This document shows positions 1-7,419 of a DNA stretch of 14,079 nucleotides, in pieces. Position numbers and translations under genes: made by a program. How positions within the stretch are numbered: position 1 is the stretch's first letter; each line of letters starts with the position of its first letter. Under the pieces are notes generated by a model. That model worked only from the letters and a program-made list of their open reading frames with translations. It was not told the origin of the DNA and ran no database searches. Source of the DNA: Strigomonas culicis. Taxonomy: Eukaryota; Euglenozoa; Kinetoplastea; Trypanosomatida; Trypanosomatidae. The stretch spans positions 1 to 14,079 of the forward strand of contig AUXH01000509.1 in NCBI GenBank assembly GCA_000482145.1, written 5' to 3'.

Positions 1-117
1 AAAAAAAAGAGTAACTATCAATGAAAAGGATGTTAATCCTGACGAATAATTAACAGCGATTGAAAAAAAGTTGAAAAGAAAAAAAAAGTTGAAAAAAAAT
101 GGACTCTACGTAAGTTT

Positions 118-963
118 CTATTGGAGTCTATGTGTGTTTTTTATTTGCAGTTCCCTCATGTGACACTTATTTATTTCCATCTCTATTGCCTCTAAGTTCA
201 ACAGTAAAATCATTTTCGAAAAGCATCCAACTTGTTTATTGTGATCACGGTACAGAAGTTGCCTCTGGCGCTCTTCCTCACGTTGGATTCGCAGGAGCAT
301 CTTGTAGCCAGTCGGAGACACACCGGCCAGTTCTTCAAACTCAGATTGTTCAGTTTTTTTGAATGCGAGCAAAGAAGTGAGCCAATCACGAAATACTTCT
401 TTCCTCATCCGAAATTCGTCATCTAAAAGAGAGTTCAGCTGTGTTAGAAGTACATCTCTCCTATACTTCTGCCGCGCCAAAACCTCACAGCCAACGAGTG
501 CCCTTCGTTGATCATGTTCCTCTCTTTCCAGTTGGGTAATTTGCCGTCTGTGCAACTCCACATTCACTTTCCGGACACCAGGGGAGCCGGAACGCGCTCG
601 TTCGGCCGTTATCTGCCGGGCACTCTCCCGTGCATCAACATAGCCACGTCGGCGAAGATTGCGCCTCAGCTCCATCTTCAGAGGGTCCTTTTCCGTTGCT
701 GCAGGTTTTGTGCTCTTACACCAGTTAACCCGTTCCGTCTGCACTTTGCCATTATTAAGGAGCTGAAAAGCATGATCGCAGTCTCTGAGGGCACCAGCAA
801 AATGCAATGCGTTGACATTTGCGGAACTTCCGCGTCGGTACAGTGTTGTTGCGGGTACAGTTGGGTGCTCCTCTGCAGTATGCGGCTGAAGGGAAGCCTT
901 TCTCCACGTTTTTTGATCTCTAAGAAATGCATTGATGTACTCTTCGGTGAGAGCGAGTGCCAT
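118..963 (-). CDS. Hypothetical basic, helix-rich/coiled-coil protein (281 aa)
   Basis: The frame runs from an ATG at 963 to a TAG at 118. I do not recognise a family. The first ~90 residues are of mixed composition. From about residue 95 to 270 the chain is rich in Arg, Glu, Gln and Leu with few Gly or Pro, which predicts long helices and probably coiled coil (for example the Arg-rich stretch at residues 97-125 and charged heptad-like stretches at 137-175 and 222-240). There is no signal peptide or clear membrane span. The last ~40 codons are poorer in GC than the rest, but no alternative frame stays open there, so I keep this end. It is the last gene of the minus-strand array in the window and follows ASF1 after a 648-base spacer. 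Many kinetoplastid cytoskeletal or basal-body proteins have this composition, but that is only an analogy. The coding call is firm; the function is unknown. Confidence 0.85.
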   Translation of the reverse strand: MALALTEEYINAFLRDQKTWRKASLQPHTAEEHPTVPATTLYRRGSSANVNALHFAGALRDCDHAFQLLNNGKVQTERVNWCKSTKPAATEKDPLKMELRRNLRRRGYVDARESARQITAERARSGSPGVRKVNVELHRRQITQLEREEHDQRRALVGCEVLARQKYRRDVLLTQLNSLLDDEFRMRKEVFRDWLTSLLAFKKTEQSEFEELAGVSPTGYKMLLRIQREEERQRQLLYRDHNKQVGCFSKMILLLNLEAIEMEINKCHMRELQIKNTHRLQ

Positions 964-990
964 GTGTAAAAAAGGGAAAATGTCCGATGT

Positions 991-1010
991 CTATGGGTTA
1001 AAACAAAAAT
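991..1010 (-). promoter_or_regulatory. Predicted spliced-leader acceptor of the 118-963 gene
   Basis: Read on the minus strand, a T-rich run at about 998-1010 is followed by TAG with its AG at 991-992. This is 27 bases before the ATG at 963, and no other AG lies between it and the start codon. A second T/C-rich run at 966-980 directly precedes the ATG but has no AG after it outside the gene. Prediction from sequence only. Confidence 0.5.
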
Positions 1011-1012
1011 CT

Positions 1013-1015
<3 letters not shown>

Positions 1016-1044
<29 letters not shown>
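1016..1044. repeat. (AT)14 dinucleotide microsatellite
   Basis: About 14 uninterrupted AT units lie just upstream of the predicted splice acceptor of the 118-963 gene. Such a tract is likely to vary in length between strains. No function can be assigned. Confidence 0.95.
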
Positions 1045-1611
1045 CTCTATTTCACTTGTGATCATAAAAAAAGAGTTAGTTGTCAACCAAAAAAATAATA
1101 ATAGCAAAGCATAGAGGGAAGAAAGGGGTAAATTGAACACGAGTTTCAGTTGCATAAACTCAAAAGAAAAGTAGGAAGCATGCGATAAAGAAGCAAAGAA
1201 GGAAACAAGAGGAGGGAAATGCGTGTAAGCACAAGCAATTTCATTGTACAATGGACATTACCGTTGCAAAGAAAAAAAAACTTTAGTGTCTATGTGTAAA
1301 AGAAAACAAAAAAAAGAAACCTTTTTACCAAAATGGAATGAAGAAAGTACAACGTGAAGTGCTTTAAAGTGCAACAGACAAAACAATATGCATGTCGGTA
1401 TCATTTTTTCTTAGCACTTTTCTCTCTCCGCTGACTTGTTAGTGTTTCTTACGCTTTATGCTGTGATTGTTCCTATTTATCTATTGTCGCTATAGAAGGC
1501 GTTGCAACCGTTCAAAAAGAAATAAACATTATTATCTATGCTGATTTAAAATACTTGAAAGGAAGCCAAAAAAGGGGGTAGGGAAATACCTCAGAGAAAA
1601 ACAAGTCGCGT

Positions 1612-2082
1612 CTACCATGTGATAGGTGTCAGGGTCACCACCGGTTGTGGCATCGCTATAAATCGGCCAAGGTTCGTCTTGTCAACGGTAGCCGGTGGGC
1701 ATTGGTTTAGATGAGGGTCGAAGTACGCCACCTGAGCATAGTAGCCAACACGTAAGAACTCTTGCTGCTTGAACTGGAAGGAGATGATCAAAATTGTTAC
1801 GCCTAAGACATCCGAAGGGGGAACCAAACCCACCTGCGGCGCGTCACACTCCAGGACGAACTCCGTTGTCCCTCGCGAGAGTGGTCCAATATCAAAGCTG
1901 TCAAGGGTTTGGTCATACTCGGAAGAGGAAGCACTTCCTACCCACACGAACGAAATAGCGATAGGCTCTGTAAAGTCCACCAGAGAATCTAGCTTTATTC
2001 GCCATTGAAAGGGGGCTTCGTAAGAGTCAGGATTAGAGCCATTGAGCTCAATCTCTAGCAGCTGAACCAGGGGGTCAGACAT
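1612..2082 (-). CDS. ASF1: Histone H3-H4 chaperone ASF1
   Basis: This 156-residue protein matches the conserved core of anti-silencing function 1, which binds H3-H4 dimers and hands them to nucleosome-assembly and histone-exchange machinery in the nucleus. Diagnostic family segments are easy to read: the strand with VGSA followed by EYDQTLDS at residues 48-62, the CDAPQ-x-GLVPPSDVLGVT stretch at about 79-96, and the QEFLRVGYY strand at about 106-114 with Asp-Pro following (YFDP). The length corresponds to the ~155-residue immunoglobulin-like core, so the acidic C-terminal tail of yeast ASF1 is absent; the chain ends at Ile-Thr-Trp, as the core of the family does. The ATG at 2082 lies one base after a strong predicted splice acceptor. 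BRCA2 lies 248 bases upstream in the array. The identification is secure; which ASF1 paralogue (A or B) it is cannot be decided here. Confidence 0.96.
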   Translation of the reverse strand: MSDPLVQLLEIELNGSNPDSYEAPFQWRIKLDSLVDFTEPIAISFVWVGSASSSEYDQTLDSFDIGPLSRGTTEFVLECDAPQVGLVPPSDVLGVTILIISFQFKQQEFLRVGYYAQVAYFDPHLNQCPPATVDKTNLGRFIAMPQPVVTLTPITW

Positions 2083-2083
2083 T

Positions 2084-2165
2084 CTACAAAGAATAAGAAC
2101 AACAAATGATTAGAGAGAGAATGAGAAAAAAAAAAAAGAGAGAGAGAGAGGGAGGGGGGAAAGAG
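2084..2165 (-). promoter_or_regulatory. Strong polypyrimidine tract and trans-splice acceptor of ASF1
   Basis: On the transcribed strand, C-rich, (CT)n and T-rich runs fill about 2108-2165 and end in TTTGTAG, with AG at 2084-2085. No other AG occurs on this strand between 2085 and 2197, so the acceptor is almost forced. It leaves only one base between AG and the ASF1 ATG at 2082. Confidence 0.8.
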
Positions 2166-2330
2166 CAGTGAGACGAAATAGTATAATCAGATGACAACTA
2201 TCCTGTGAGGTACATAACAAGTACAGGAAAGAGTGTCTGAACAAAGAAAAACTGTATAGAAAACAAAATGAATTGGCAGCTGTCTGTTTCACTCGGTGGT
2301 GTTTCCTTCCTTCCTTCATGTTTCACGCAT

Positions 2331-5300
2331 TCACTCAAATAAGCTATTAACACTGCATTGTTCTGTAACAAAGTAGGCACTTGTAAGCTCTCCCCCTTTC
2401 AGTGCAAACTTGTAAAGGGCGCAGCGTAGGCGCTCCTTGACAGCCGTAAGAAGGTCCGCCCACTCCGACGGGGACCAGGGAATGGCCGCGGCGGCCTCGC
2501 CGAGCGTTGTGTGGGGGGACACGACGTACGACTGTGTGAACACGGACCACCACAAGTTTCGCTTGTTGAGGCTTCGGTGATGGGTAAACAGCACTTCCTC
2601 TCGTTTGATACCGATCTCAGGGCTCCGCTCGTCCACGATAAGCGACCCAATCTTCTCAAAAGATACAACTGAAGAGATGATAGCCTCCATGATCGAGGGC
2701 TCACGAACCACGGCGGAGAGGACTTCATGACGAAGTTTGCCGAATTGCCAGGTGATCTCCATCGATACACTCCCATCGGGGCGAGTGCCGTCCACCACTG
2801 GCGGTCCTCCCGCCACAGACTCGCTCGTAAACAGGACCGTCGCACGCTCTGCGCAGACCACTCGCAGTTGCGTAATGTTGCCGTAGAAATGATACAGCGA
2901 CGTGTGCTCCTCCAAGGGCACACGGGCCGCAGGCGCGGCGGCTTCCGCGCTGATCACAACCCCTTTCATTGATGGTCGCTCACTCTTCTCTTCATGGCCT
3001 GTCCTCAGATAGTACGGGACACGTGCCTCACCTCGCTGAAGTTTGCCGGCATTCTGAAATGGCAATTGAACAGCGGAACCCGATGGATTACTTCTTGCCT
3101 TCACAGGCACCGCGCTCGCAGAGGAGAGTATATCCTCACACCGCGACAGGTACTTTTTGCTGCTCAGATCGATGGTCTTCAGCTTCTGTTTCAACCCATC
3201 AGAGAACCGTTGCAGTCCAACGTGCTGCAAGCGCTGTGAGACAAGGGTGTATTCGTTGGCAAATAGGCGAGCGCAATCCGAGCCTGTCGTCTCGTCAGTC
3301 GCGCTCACAAATGTCCCATGTAAAACAAAAATAACGCTACCCTTTGCGGTCGGCCATCCCAAGGACAGCACGCGCGCTGGAGACGCGACAGGTACCTGCA
3401 GCAGTGCATACGTATCATCCTGCAGCAACAACAGCGCGAGCGTGCCCTGGTCCGTTTGACGGAGCTCGAGAAAGATCCCCGCAACGTCCGCCACACAGCC
3501 CATCGTCAGAGCGGCCATCTCGGCGGCGCACGTCGCAATGCCCCGGCCGCTGGCAGCCCCCACGTTGAGGCACGTGTACTGCATGGATCGCGAGCAGTTG
3601 AACGTCTTTGCCTTTGGAAAGGGGGCCGCGGATATGTTCGATTTGGAAGGATTCAATGCAAACACAACAACCGTCGATCCTTCTTTGGGAGCCTCATGCC
3701 CATCGTCTTCCCGTGTGGATTCCAGTAGCGTGCAGGTCTCCCACTGCTGAATCACCGCCTCGTCGCCATTCTCATCTTCGAGAAGCACCGACGTGACCCT
3801 GGAGACGGCGGGGCCGTCGCCGCCGAGCTCTGTAGCCGGCAGGGCCGGCGCAGCCTTTACCTCGCGGTCTACGTGCGCATAGTGCGCCGCACGGTTACGC
3901 AAGATCTTCACTGTGCTCTCCTTCTGTGGCGAAATGAAAAAGGGAGGCAGCGCTCGCTTGACGACGCCTCGGATGGCCGGCACCATGCCGCCCGAAGGGT
4001 GCACCATTCGAATGCACAGCGGGTCCGGGTCGTGGTGGCAGAGGCCCAGCCGCGCCCTCGTGGTAACGGGGCGCACGCAGTTGTAGTTGAGCGCGAAGCA
4101 CACCTCCTCCGCACACTCTGAGGGAGACGAGAAGGAGGAGAGCCTCAGTTTGGCACCGCACACCGCCAGCTTTTGTCCTACCAGCAGAACACCTTCACGG
4201 ATTAAATTGGAAAGAGGAATGTCGAGCGTGGCCTTCAAGTGATAGAAGCCATCAGAGAGCGTGACGACTTTGGTGTGGGGGGCCAGCTGCTCCGATCGAA
4301 CGGCGCTTAAGTAGAGCACTGAAAGGGCGGCGGCCGACACGTCCCCCTCCGTCATTTTGCGCAGGACGGGGCGCTCTCCCTCAACCACTTCCCTGTTGTA
4401 TTTCAGGCACGCCAAGAGCCCGACTGTCGTCGGAGAGAGGAAGGAGGTGGCGGTACGAACGCTGAAGAAGTATGCCTGCTGTACAGCGGACAGCACGATG
4501 TGCTTGCACCACGAAAGGGGGCAGGAGGACTCGACCGCCCCGAGCGTGACCAGAAGCCGCTGCCAGTGTTCCACGTTTACACCTTCACCCGACGGCCCAC
4601 TGACACCCAGTAACGACGCGAGCCCCGCGCTGCAATGGGACCGTGTGAAGAGCGAATTGACATCCGTCAGCTTTTCAGCCGACTTCGGTATTTCAATCGT
4701 AGTAGAAGTTAGCACTTTATAGTTGAACTCTAAACTCTGAAACTTGGGCCTTTTCGGTGCACAAGTCGAGTCCATGGCTGCCCCGTCGCCGATGCGCCGC
4801 TCGACCGCCGTGTGGCTCGCGGGGAGTGGGCCGCTGGGTCTCTCCGCCGGCCGCGGTGGAACGAAGCCACGGCGCGAGCCACTCATCCGCGCGGACAAGC
4901 GGCTGCTCGTTGCACTGCTGTGCTCTCCCGCGCCGCTTTGGGCCGCCACGCTGGGCGTGGCGGACGGCGGAGCCGGACCTTCGGTGGCGCATGCGCTCCG
5001 TCCTTCCAGGGCGGGCACCTCCGTTCCCGAGGGACGCTCGGAGCCCTTGTTCCTCTTTTCCTCCGTGTCCGCAATGGAGCCACTGGCGTTCACGGAGTCC
5101 TTTTCCATTTTGTCCCGCGTAGCAGCCAGCACCTTCTTCGACACGACCACGGGGGAGCCGCTTGCCGTCTGGAACAAATCCAATACGACCCGATCACTCT
5201 CTGTCGCGGGTTTCCTCGATCCCTCGCCTGTTCCTGTGGAAGGAACTTGGCCTGCGGGGACGCATCCGTGTATTTCGCGCTCGCCTCTGCTAATGACTTT

Positions 5301-5842
5301 TTGCTGACGTTCACCGGATTGCCGGCAGCCGTTTGAAACAAGTCCAGCACAACAGCATCCCTCCCTTCAGCTGGCGCGGGATCAAGGTCAGTGGTTTCAG
5401 CGTACGTTGCGCTGGCATGCGCGAAAGCCTTTTTGCTCACATTAACAGCCTTGCCTGCTGCGGTCTGAAACAAATCCAACACAACCGTGTCATTTTCTAT
5501 GGCCCTTCCGTCCTTCTGCTGCTCTGGGAGAAGAGGGCTGTTCGCAGGGTCGTTTTTGTACCTGGTGCTCGCCTCAGCCAGCGACTTCTTACTTACGCTC
5601 ACTGGTTTGCCAGCGGCGGTCTGAAACAAGCTCATGGTCACATAGTCCTCCGACTTGGAAGGCGCTGGCTTTGTTTCCTGTGAATCTATGGGTTCTCCAC
5701 TTGGGTTAGATGGTGTGGTCTCTGAGCTATCACCCTCCGTGGACGGCCTACTCCTCTTGTGAATAAACTTTAGGCACATCGCACACTTCACCCGTGAGGG
5801 TGCGTTCATAAATGTGCAGTGAGGGCATTGTATTTGGGTCAT
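2331..5842 (-). CDS. BRCA2: BRCA2 recombination mediator with N-terminal NZF-like finger and four BRC repeats (one frame break)
   Basis: BRCA2 loads RAD51 onto single-stranded DNA during homologous recombination. Translation starts at the ATG at 5842. Residues 6-23 form a C-x2-C-x10-C-x2-C zinc finger. Four BRC repeats follow (about residues 70-96, 120-147, 164-191 and 219-246), each with the RAD51-binding F-x-T-A core. An Ala/Ser/Pro-rich linker runs to ~370. A BRCA2 helical domain (~400-520) contains LSP-x2-VGLLACLKYN. OB1 (~520-635) contains SDGFYHLKATLD and VGQKLAVCGAKL, closely matching the known domain. More OB-like sequence follows to the TGA at 2331. Between repeats 3 and 4 the frame shifts: the upstream frame runs on to 5090 without BRCA2 sequence, while the downstream frame carries repeat 4 and has no ATG ahead of it. 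Restoring one base near 5211-5213 gives ~1170 residues. Identity is secure; whether the break is real or an assembly error is open. Confidence 0.95.
5106..5635 (-). repeat. BRCA2: Four BRC repeats (RAD51-binding)
   Basis: Repeat units lie at about 5555-5635, 5402-5485, 5270-5353 and 5106-5189. Each reads (S/D)LFQTA(A/S)G followed by V-x-VSKK. Phe and Ala of the F-x-x-A motif that docks on RAD51 are kept in all four. Units 1-3 go on with (S/A)(L/F)A-x-AS-x-x-Y; unit 4 diverges there (VLAATRDKM), so its second contact region may be weak. Linkers are 22-50 residues long and of differing sequence, which points to old rather than very recent duplication. Confidence 0.93.
5189..5270 (-). other. BRCA2: Reading-frame break inside BRCA2
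   Basis: Repeat 3 and the following linker are in one frame down to about 5214. Repeat 4 and everything after it are in another. Both frames are open across the interval, so the exact site is not fixed by stops. Comparison with the linker between repeats 1 and 2 (LPEQQKDGRAIEND against LPQEQARDRG, then KPATESD in the other frame) places it near the AAACCC run at 5208-5213. One missing base there would explain it. No canonical X-XXY-YYZ slippery heptamer lies in the upstream frame at this point. Confidence 0.85.
5771..5827 (-). other. BRCA2: NZF/RanBP2-type zinc finger coding segment at the BRCA2 N terminus
   Basis: Residues 5-23 of the predicted protein read QCPHCTFMNAPSRVKCAMC. Cysteines at 6, 9, 20 and 23 give the RanBP2/NZF spacing, and the conserved Asn (13) is present. 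The aromatic residue usual before the first Cys (Trp) is replaced by Ile. Thr10-Phe11 and Met22 match the Thr-Phe and hydrophobic positions that contact ubiquitin in NZF fingers such as that of NPL4. Confidence 0.8.
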
Positions 5843-5856
5843 ATCTATAGATGGAG

Positions 5857-5900
5857 CTTCATGAAGAAAGGGAAAAGAGAGAGAAGAGTGTGTTTCGATA
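5857..5900 (-). promoter_or_regulatory. Polypyrimidine tract and trans-splice acceptor of BRCA2
   Basis: The transcribed strand is rich in T and C over about 5860-5900 and the first AG after it is at 5857-5858. No other AG lies between there and 5956. The acceptor is 14 bases upstream of the ATG at 5842. An ATG inside the tract (5860-5862) falls before the AG, so it would be removed from the mature mRNA. Confidence 0.7.
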
Positions 5901-6120
5901 AAAGCAAAGACAAGAGAGATGCACGGAATAACCGAAGAAGACGAAGATGAGAACACTTGTGCGAAAAAAAAAAGGGGGAGAACGTACAAAACTGCTTCAG
6001 CACGCCACTGATTAAGAAACTCGCAGTATCCGCAATAGCCACAAATTGCACGCTTAATAGAAAGAAGAGAGGAAAGGATGTAGCAGAAGATCATTTCCCG
6101 AAGCAAATATGTCGCTCGCC

Positions 6121-6714
6121 TCAACGTAGTGGAACGTACGCTTCCGTTTCGGCAAACAGATCCGGCTTAGTTCCTAACATGTCCAGCACAAGGTTTGTGA
6201 ACACCCAAAGATTTTCGTCGGCGTACGAGGGTATCTCGGAGCCGCTAAGTCTGTTGTAATGTTCTATGACATGCGGTAAAGCAAAAAGGAAGCGTAATAA
6301 GTATTCCACCGGAAGAACGCGTGAAAACTTGTAATCATTCAGTGTGTTCAGGTCCTCCGACCGCCTTCTCTTAGAAGTCTTGTTCTTCGCGAGAATAGTT
6401 GATTTCTTATCAAAGTGTTGAGATGCTTGAAAGTGCTTTCGCTCCTTAGGAGACAACAAAGAAAGCAAACTGGACTGCTCTATCATCTCGTAAAGAAGAC
6501 TAATGCAGCTACTGCACACTTCGGCAGCTGCACCCCTCGATGCCATCTGCCCCACTAGATCGCTGTAACTGTCTTGAAAAAAATCAGAAACGGTACATGT
6601 CTTGTCGTTACTTGGAGGCACACGGGCGTTTACCGGGTCCTCCACACAATGTTGGTGTTTTTCCAGCAGGACGAGTAGATGTGAAGGCCACCGCAAGGGA
6701 TAGCTACGATCCAT
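6121..6714 (-). CDS. MRG-domain (EAF3/MRG15-like) chromatin protein without chromodomain
   Basis: The protein has 197 residues. MRG domains are peptide-binding modules found in NuA4-type acetyltransferase, deacetylase and other chromatin complexes. Two blocks fit the family. Residues 5-55 (YPLRWPSHLLVLLEKHQ and then TVSDFFQDSYSDL) fit the start of the domain. Residues 129-191 fit its end, including SRVLPVEYLLRFLFALPHVI, which matches the typical YG-x2-HLLRLFV-x-LP helix, and a closing helix with ENLWVFTNLVLDML. Between them is a basic patch KTSKRRRSE (112-120), a possible nuclear signal. No chromodomain is present; other eukaryotes' EAF3/MRG15 have one before the MRG domain. A trypanosomatid protein called MRGx may be the orthologue (from memory). 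The frame is open upstream to 6756 but only a GTG occurs there, so I use the ATG at 6714. The stop is TGA at 6121. Family fairly sure. Confidence 0.85.
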   Translation of the reverse strand: MDRSYPLRWPSHLLVLLEKHQHCVEDPVNARVPPSNDKTCTVSDFFQDSYSDLVGQMASRGAAAEVCSSCISLLYEMIEQSSLLSLLSPKERKHFQASQHFDKKSTILAKNKTSKRRRSEDLNTLNDYKFSRVLPVEYLLRFLFALPHVIEHYNRLSGSEIPSYADENLWVFTNLVLDMLGTKPDLFAETEAYVPLR

Positions 6715-6801
6715 TACGGTACGAGACGCAAGTTCTCGACTTATTCGCTCCTTCACCTCCTTTGCCGTCCACCTGTATATTCTGATTGAATAAATTAACT
6801 C

Positions 6802-6842
6802 CTACTACAACTACTACTACTACTACTATTACTACTACTGCT
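6802..6842 (-). repeat. (CTA)n trinucleotide repeat, read as (TAG)n in the MRG 5' leader
   Basis: An imperfect CTA array on the plus strand. On the transcribed strand it is CAG, two TAG, TAA, six TAG, TTG, two TAG and GAG. It directly follows the predicted first splice acceptor, so every unit offers a further NAG. It contains no ATG. Confidence 0.9.
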
Positions 6843-6878
6843 GTGAAGTGTAGACGCGAAAGGGAGAGGCAAGCGAAT
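6841..6878 (-). promoter_or_regulatory. Predicted trans-splice acceptor region of the MRG gene
   Basis: On the transcribed strand a pyrimidine-rich stretch at about 6845-6878 (CTTGCCTCTCCCTTTCG, then CTACACTTCACAG) ends with AG at 6841-6842. No other AG lies in the preceding ~58 bases. The 5' UTR would be about 126 bases if this first AG is used, and shorter if one of the TAG units downstream is used. Confidence 0.5.
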
Positions 6879-7419
6879 ATAAACAAGCATTTGTGAATAC
6901 TCATATGCACGAAGCACACATACACACAACTCCCAGTGCTTCGGAGTACTACAGAAAACAAAAACTGCAAAAGGGGGAAAAAATGCAGCGCCACATCATA
7001 TAAACAAACAAGTATATATAGGTAAGTCTGTGTGTATAGCTACTGAGGAGAGAACAAACAAGTAAAAGTAAAAAAGTAACGAGAAAGGGGACCAAAAAAA
7101 AAGAAGAGAAAGAAAAATATTCTTTTTTCTCTCTTTCTTTTTTTTCAAATACATACAGACACCATCTAAAAACTTCACTAGAAAGAAACTTTTCAACCAC
7201 GCCGACGTTTTGCAGCAAAGGAACAAGAAAAGAAAGCAAGCATCAAAATTGTAAGGATCAACTCAAGAACACACCAAAAGTCTATTTTTCACCGAAGTAA
7301 AACTGAGAACAAAAAGGGATGAAAAAAGGTAAAACAAAGAACACCTTGAAATCAGAAAAAAGAGAGAAAAAAAAAAGTAGCTTCGCAGATCCTTCAATGT
7401 TGTAGTTCTCACCAGCACC

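Larger units (their letters stand above)
964..1611. other. Intergenic spacer between ASF1 and the 118-963 gene
   Basis: No convincing gene is seen on either strand. It should hold the 3' UTR and polyadenylation site of ASF1 and the 5' signals of the next gene. It contains the AT microsatellite at 1016-1044 and long A-rich runs on the plus strand. At about 1400-1500 the plus strand turns pyrimidine-rich, so the transcribed strand is purine-rich there. Short open stretches over this region read through the AT repeat and are not credible genes. Confidence 0.8.
6715..7419. other. Intergenic spacer between the 7420-9006 gene and the MRG gene
   Basis: It holds the MRG 5' leader with the CTA repeat, and the 3' UTR of the upstream gene. 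The plus strand is strongly A/purine-rich (for example 7060-7120 and 7310-7380), with a T-rich island at 7121-7147. Minus-strand open stretches here (96 codons or fewer) are Phe/Leu/Ser-rich readings of pyrimidine tracts. I see no credible gene or structural RNA. Confidence 0.75.

Noticed and set aside
1016..1044. AT repeat as a replication origin or strand-switch region
   Set aside because: Genes on both sides have the same orientation and the tract is an ordinary microsatellite.
991..1251. Minus-strand 86-codon open frame across the AT repeat
   Set aside because: It consists largely of repeat-derived Tyr-Ile and pyrimidine-tract-derived Phe/Leu/Ser, and is not gene-like.
2331..5183. The 950-codon downstream part of BRCA2 as a separate gene
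   Set aside because: Its first codon is TTG, not ATG, it would begin in the middle of a BRC repeat, and the missing start of that repeat is readable just upstream in the same frame.
5200..5220. Programmed -1 frameshifting in BRCA2
   Set aside because: No canonical slippery heptamer lies in frame and I see no obvious pseudoknot; a single-base error or mutation is simpler.
4744..5336. Plus-strand open frames of 121-187 codons
   Set aside because: They overlap the GC-rich, Ala/Ser/Pro-coding linker of BRCA2 on the other strand and show no family resemblance.
5843..6124. An extended, hydrophobic N terminus for BRCA2
   Set aside because: It begins at a TTG and reads through the polypyrimidine tract and splice acceptor; the ATG at 5842 lies just after the predicted acceptor.
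6715..6756. A 14-residue longer start of the MRG protein
   Set aside because: The upstream codon is GTG; ATG at 6714 is the first normal start.
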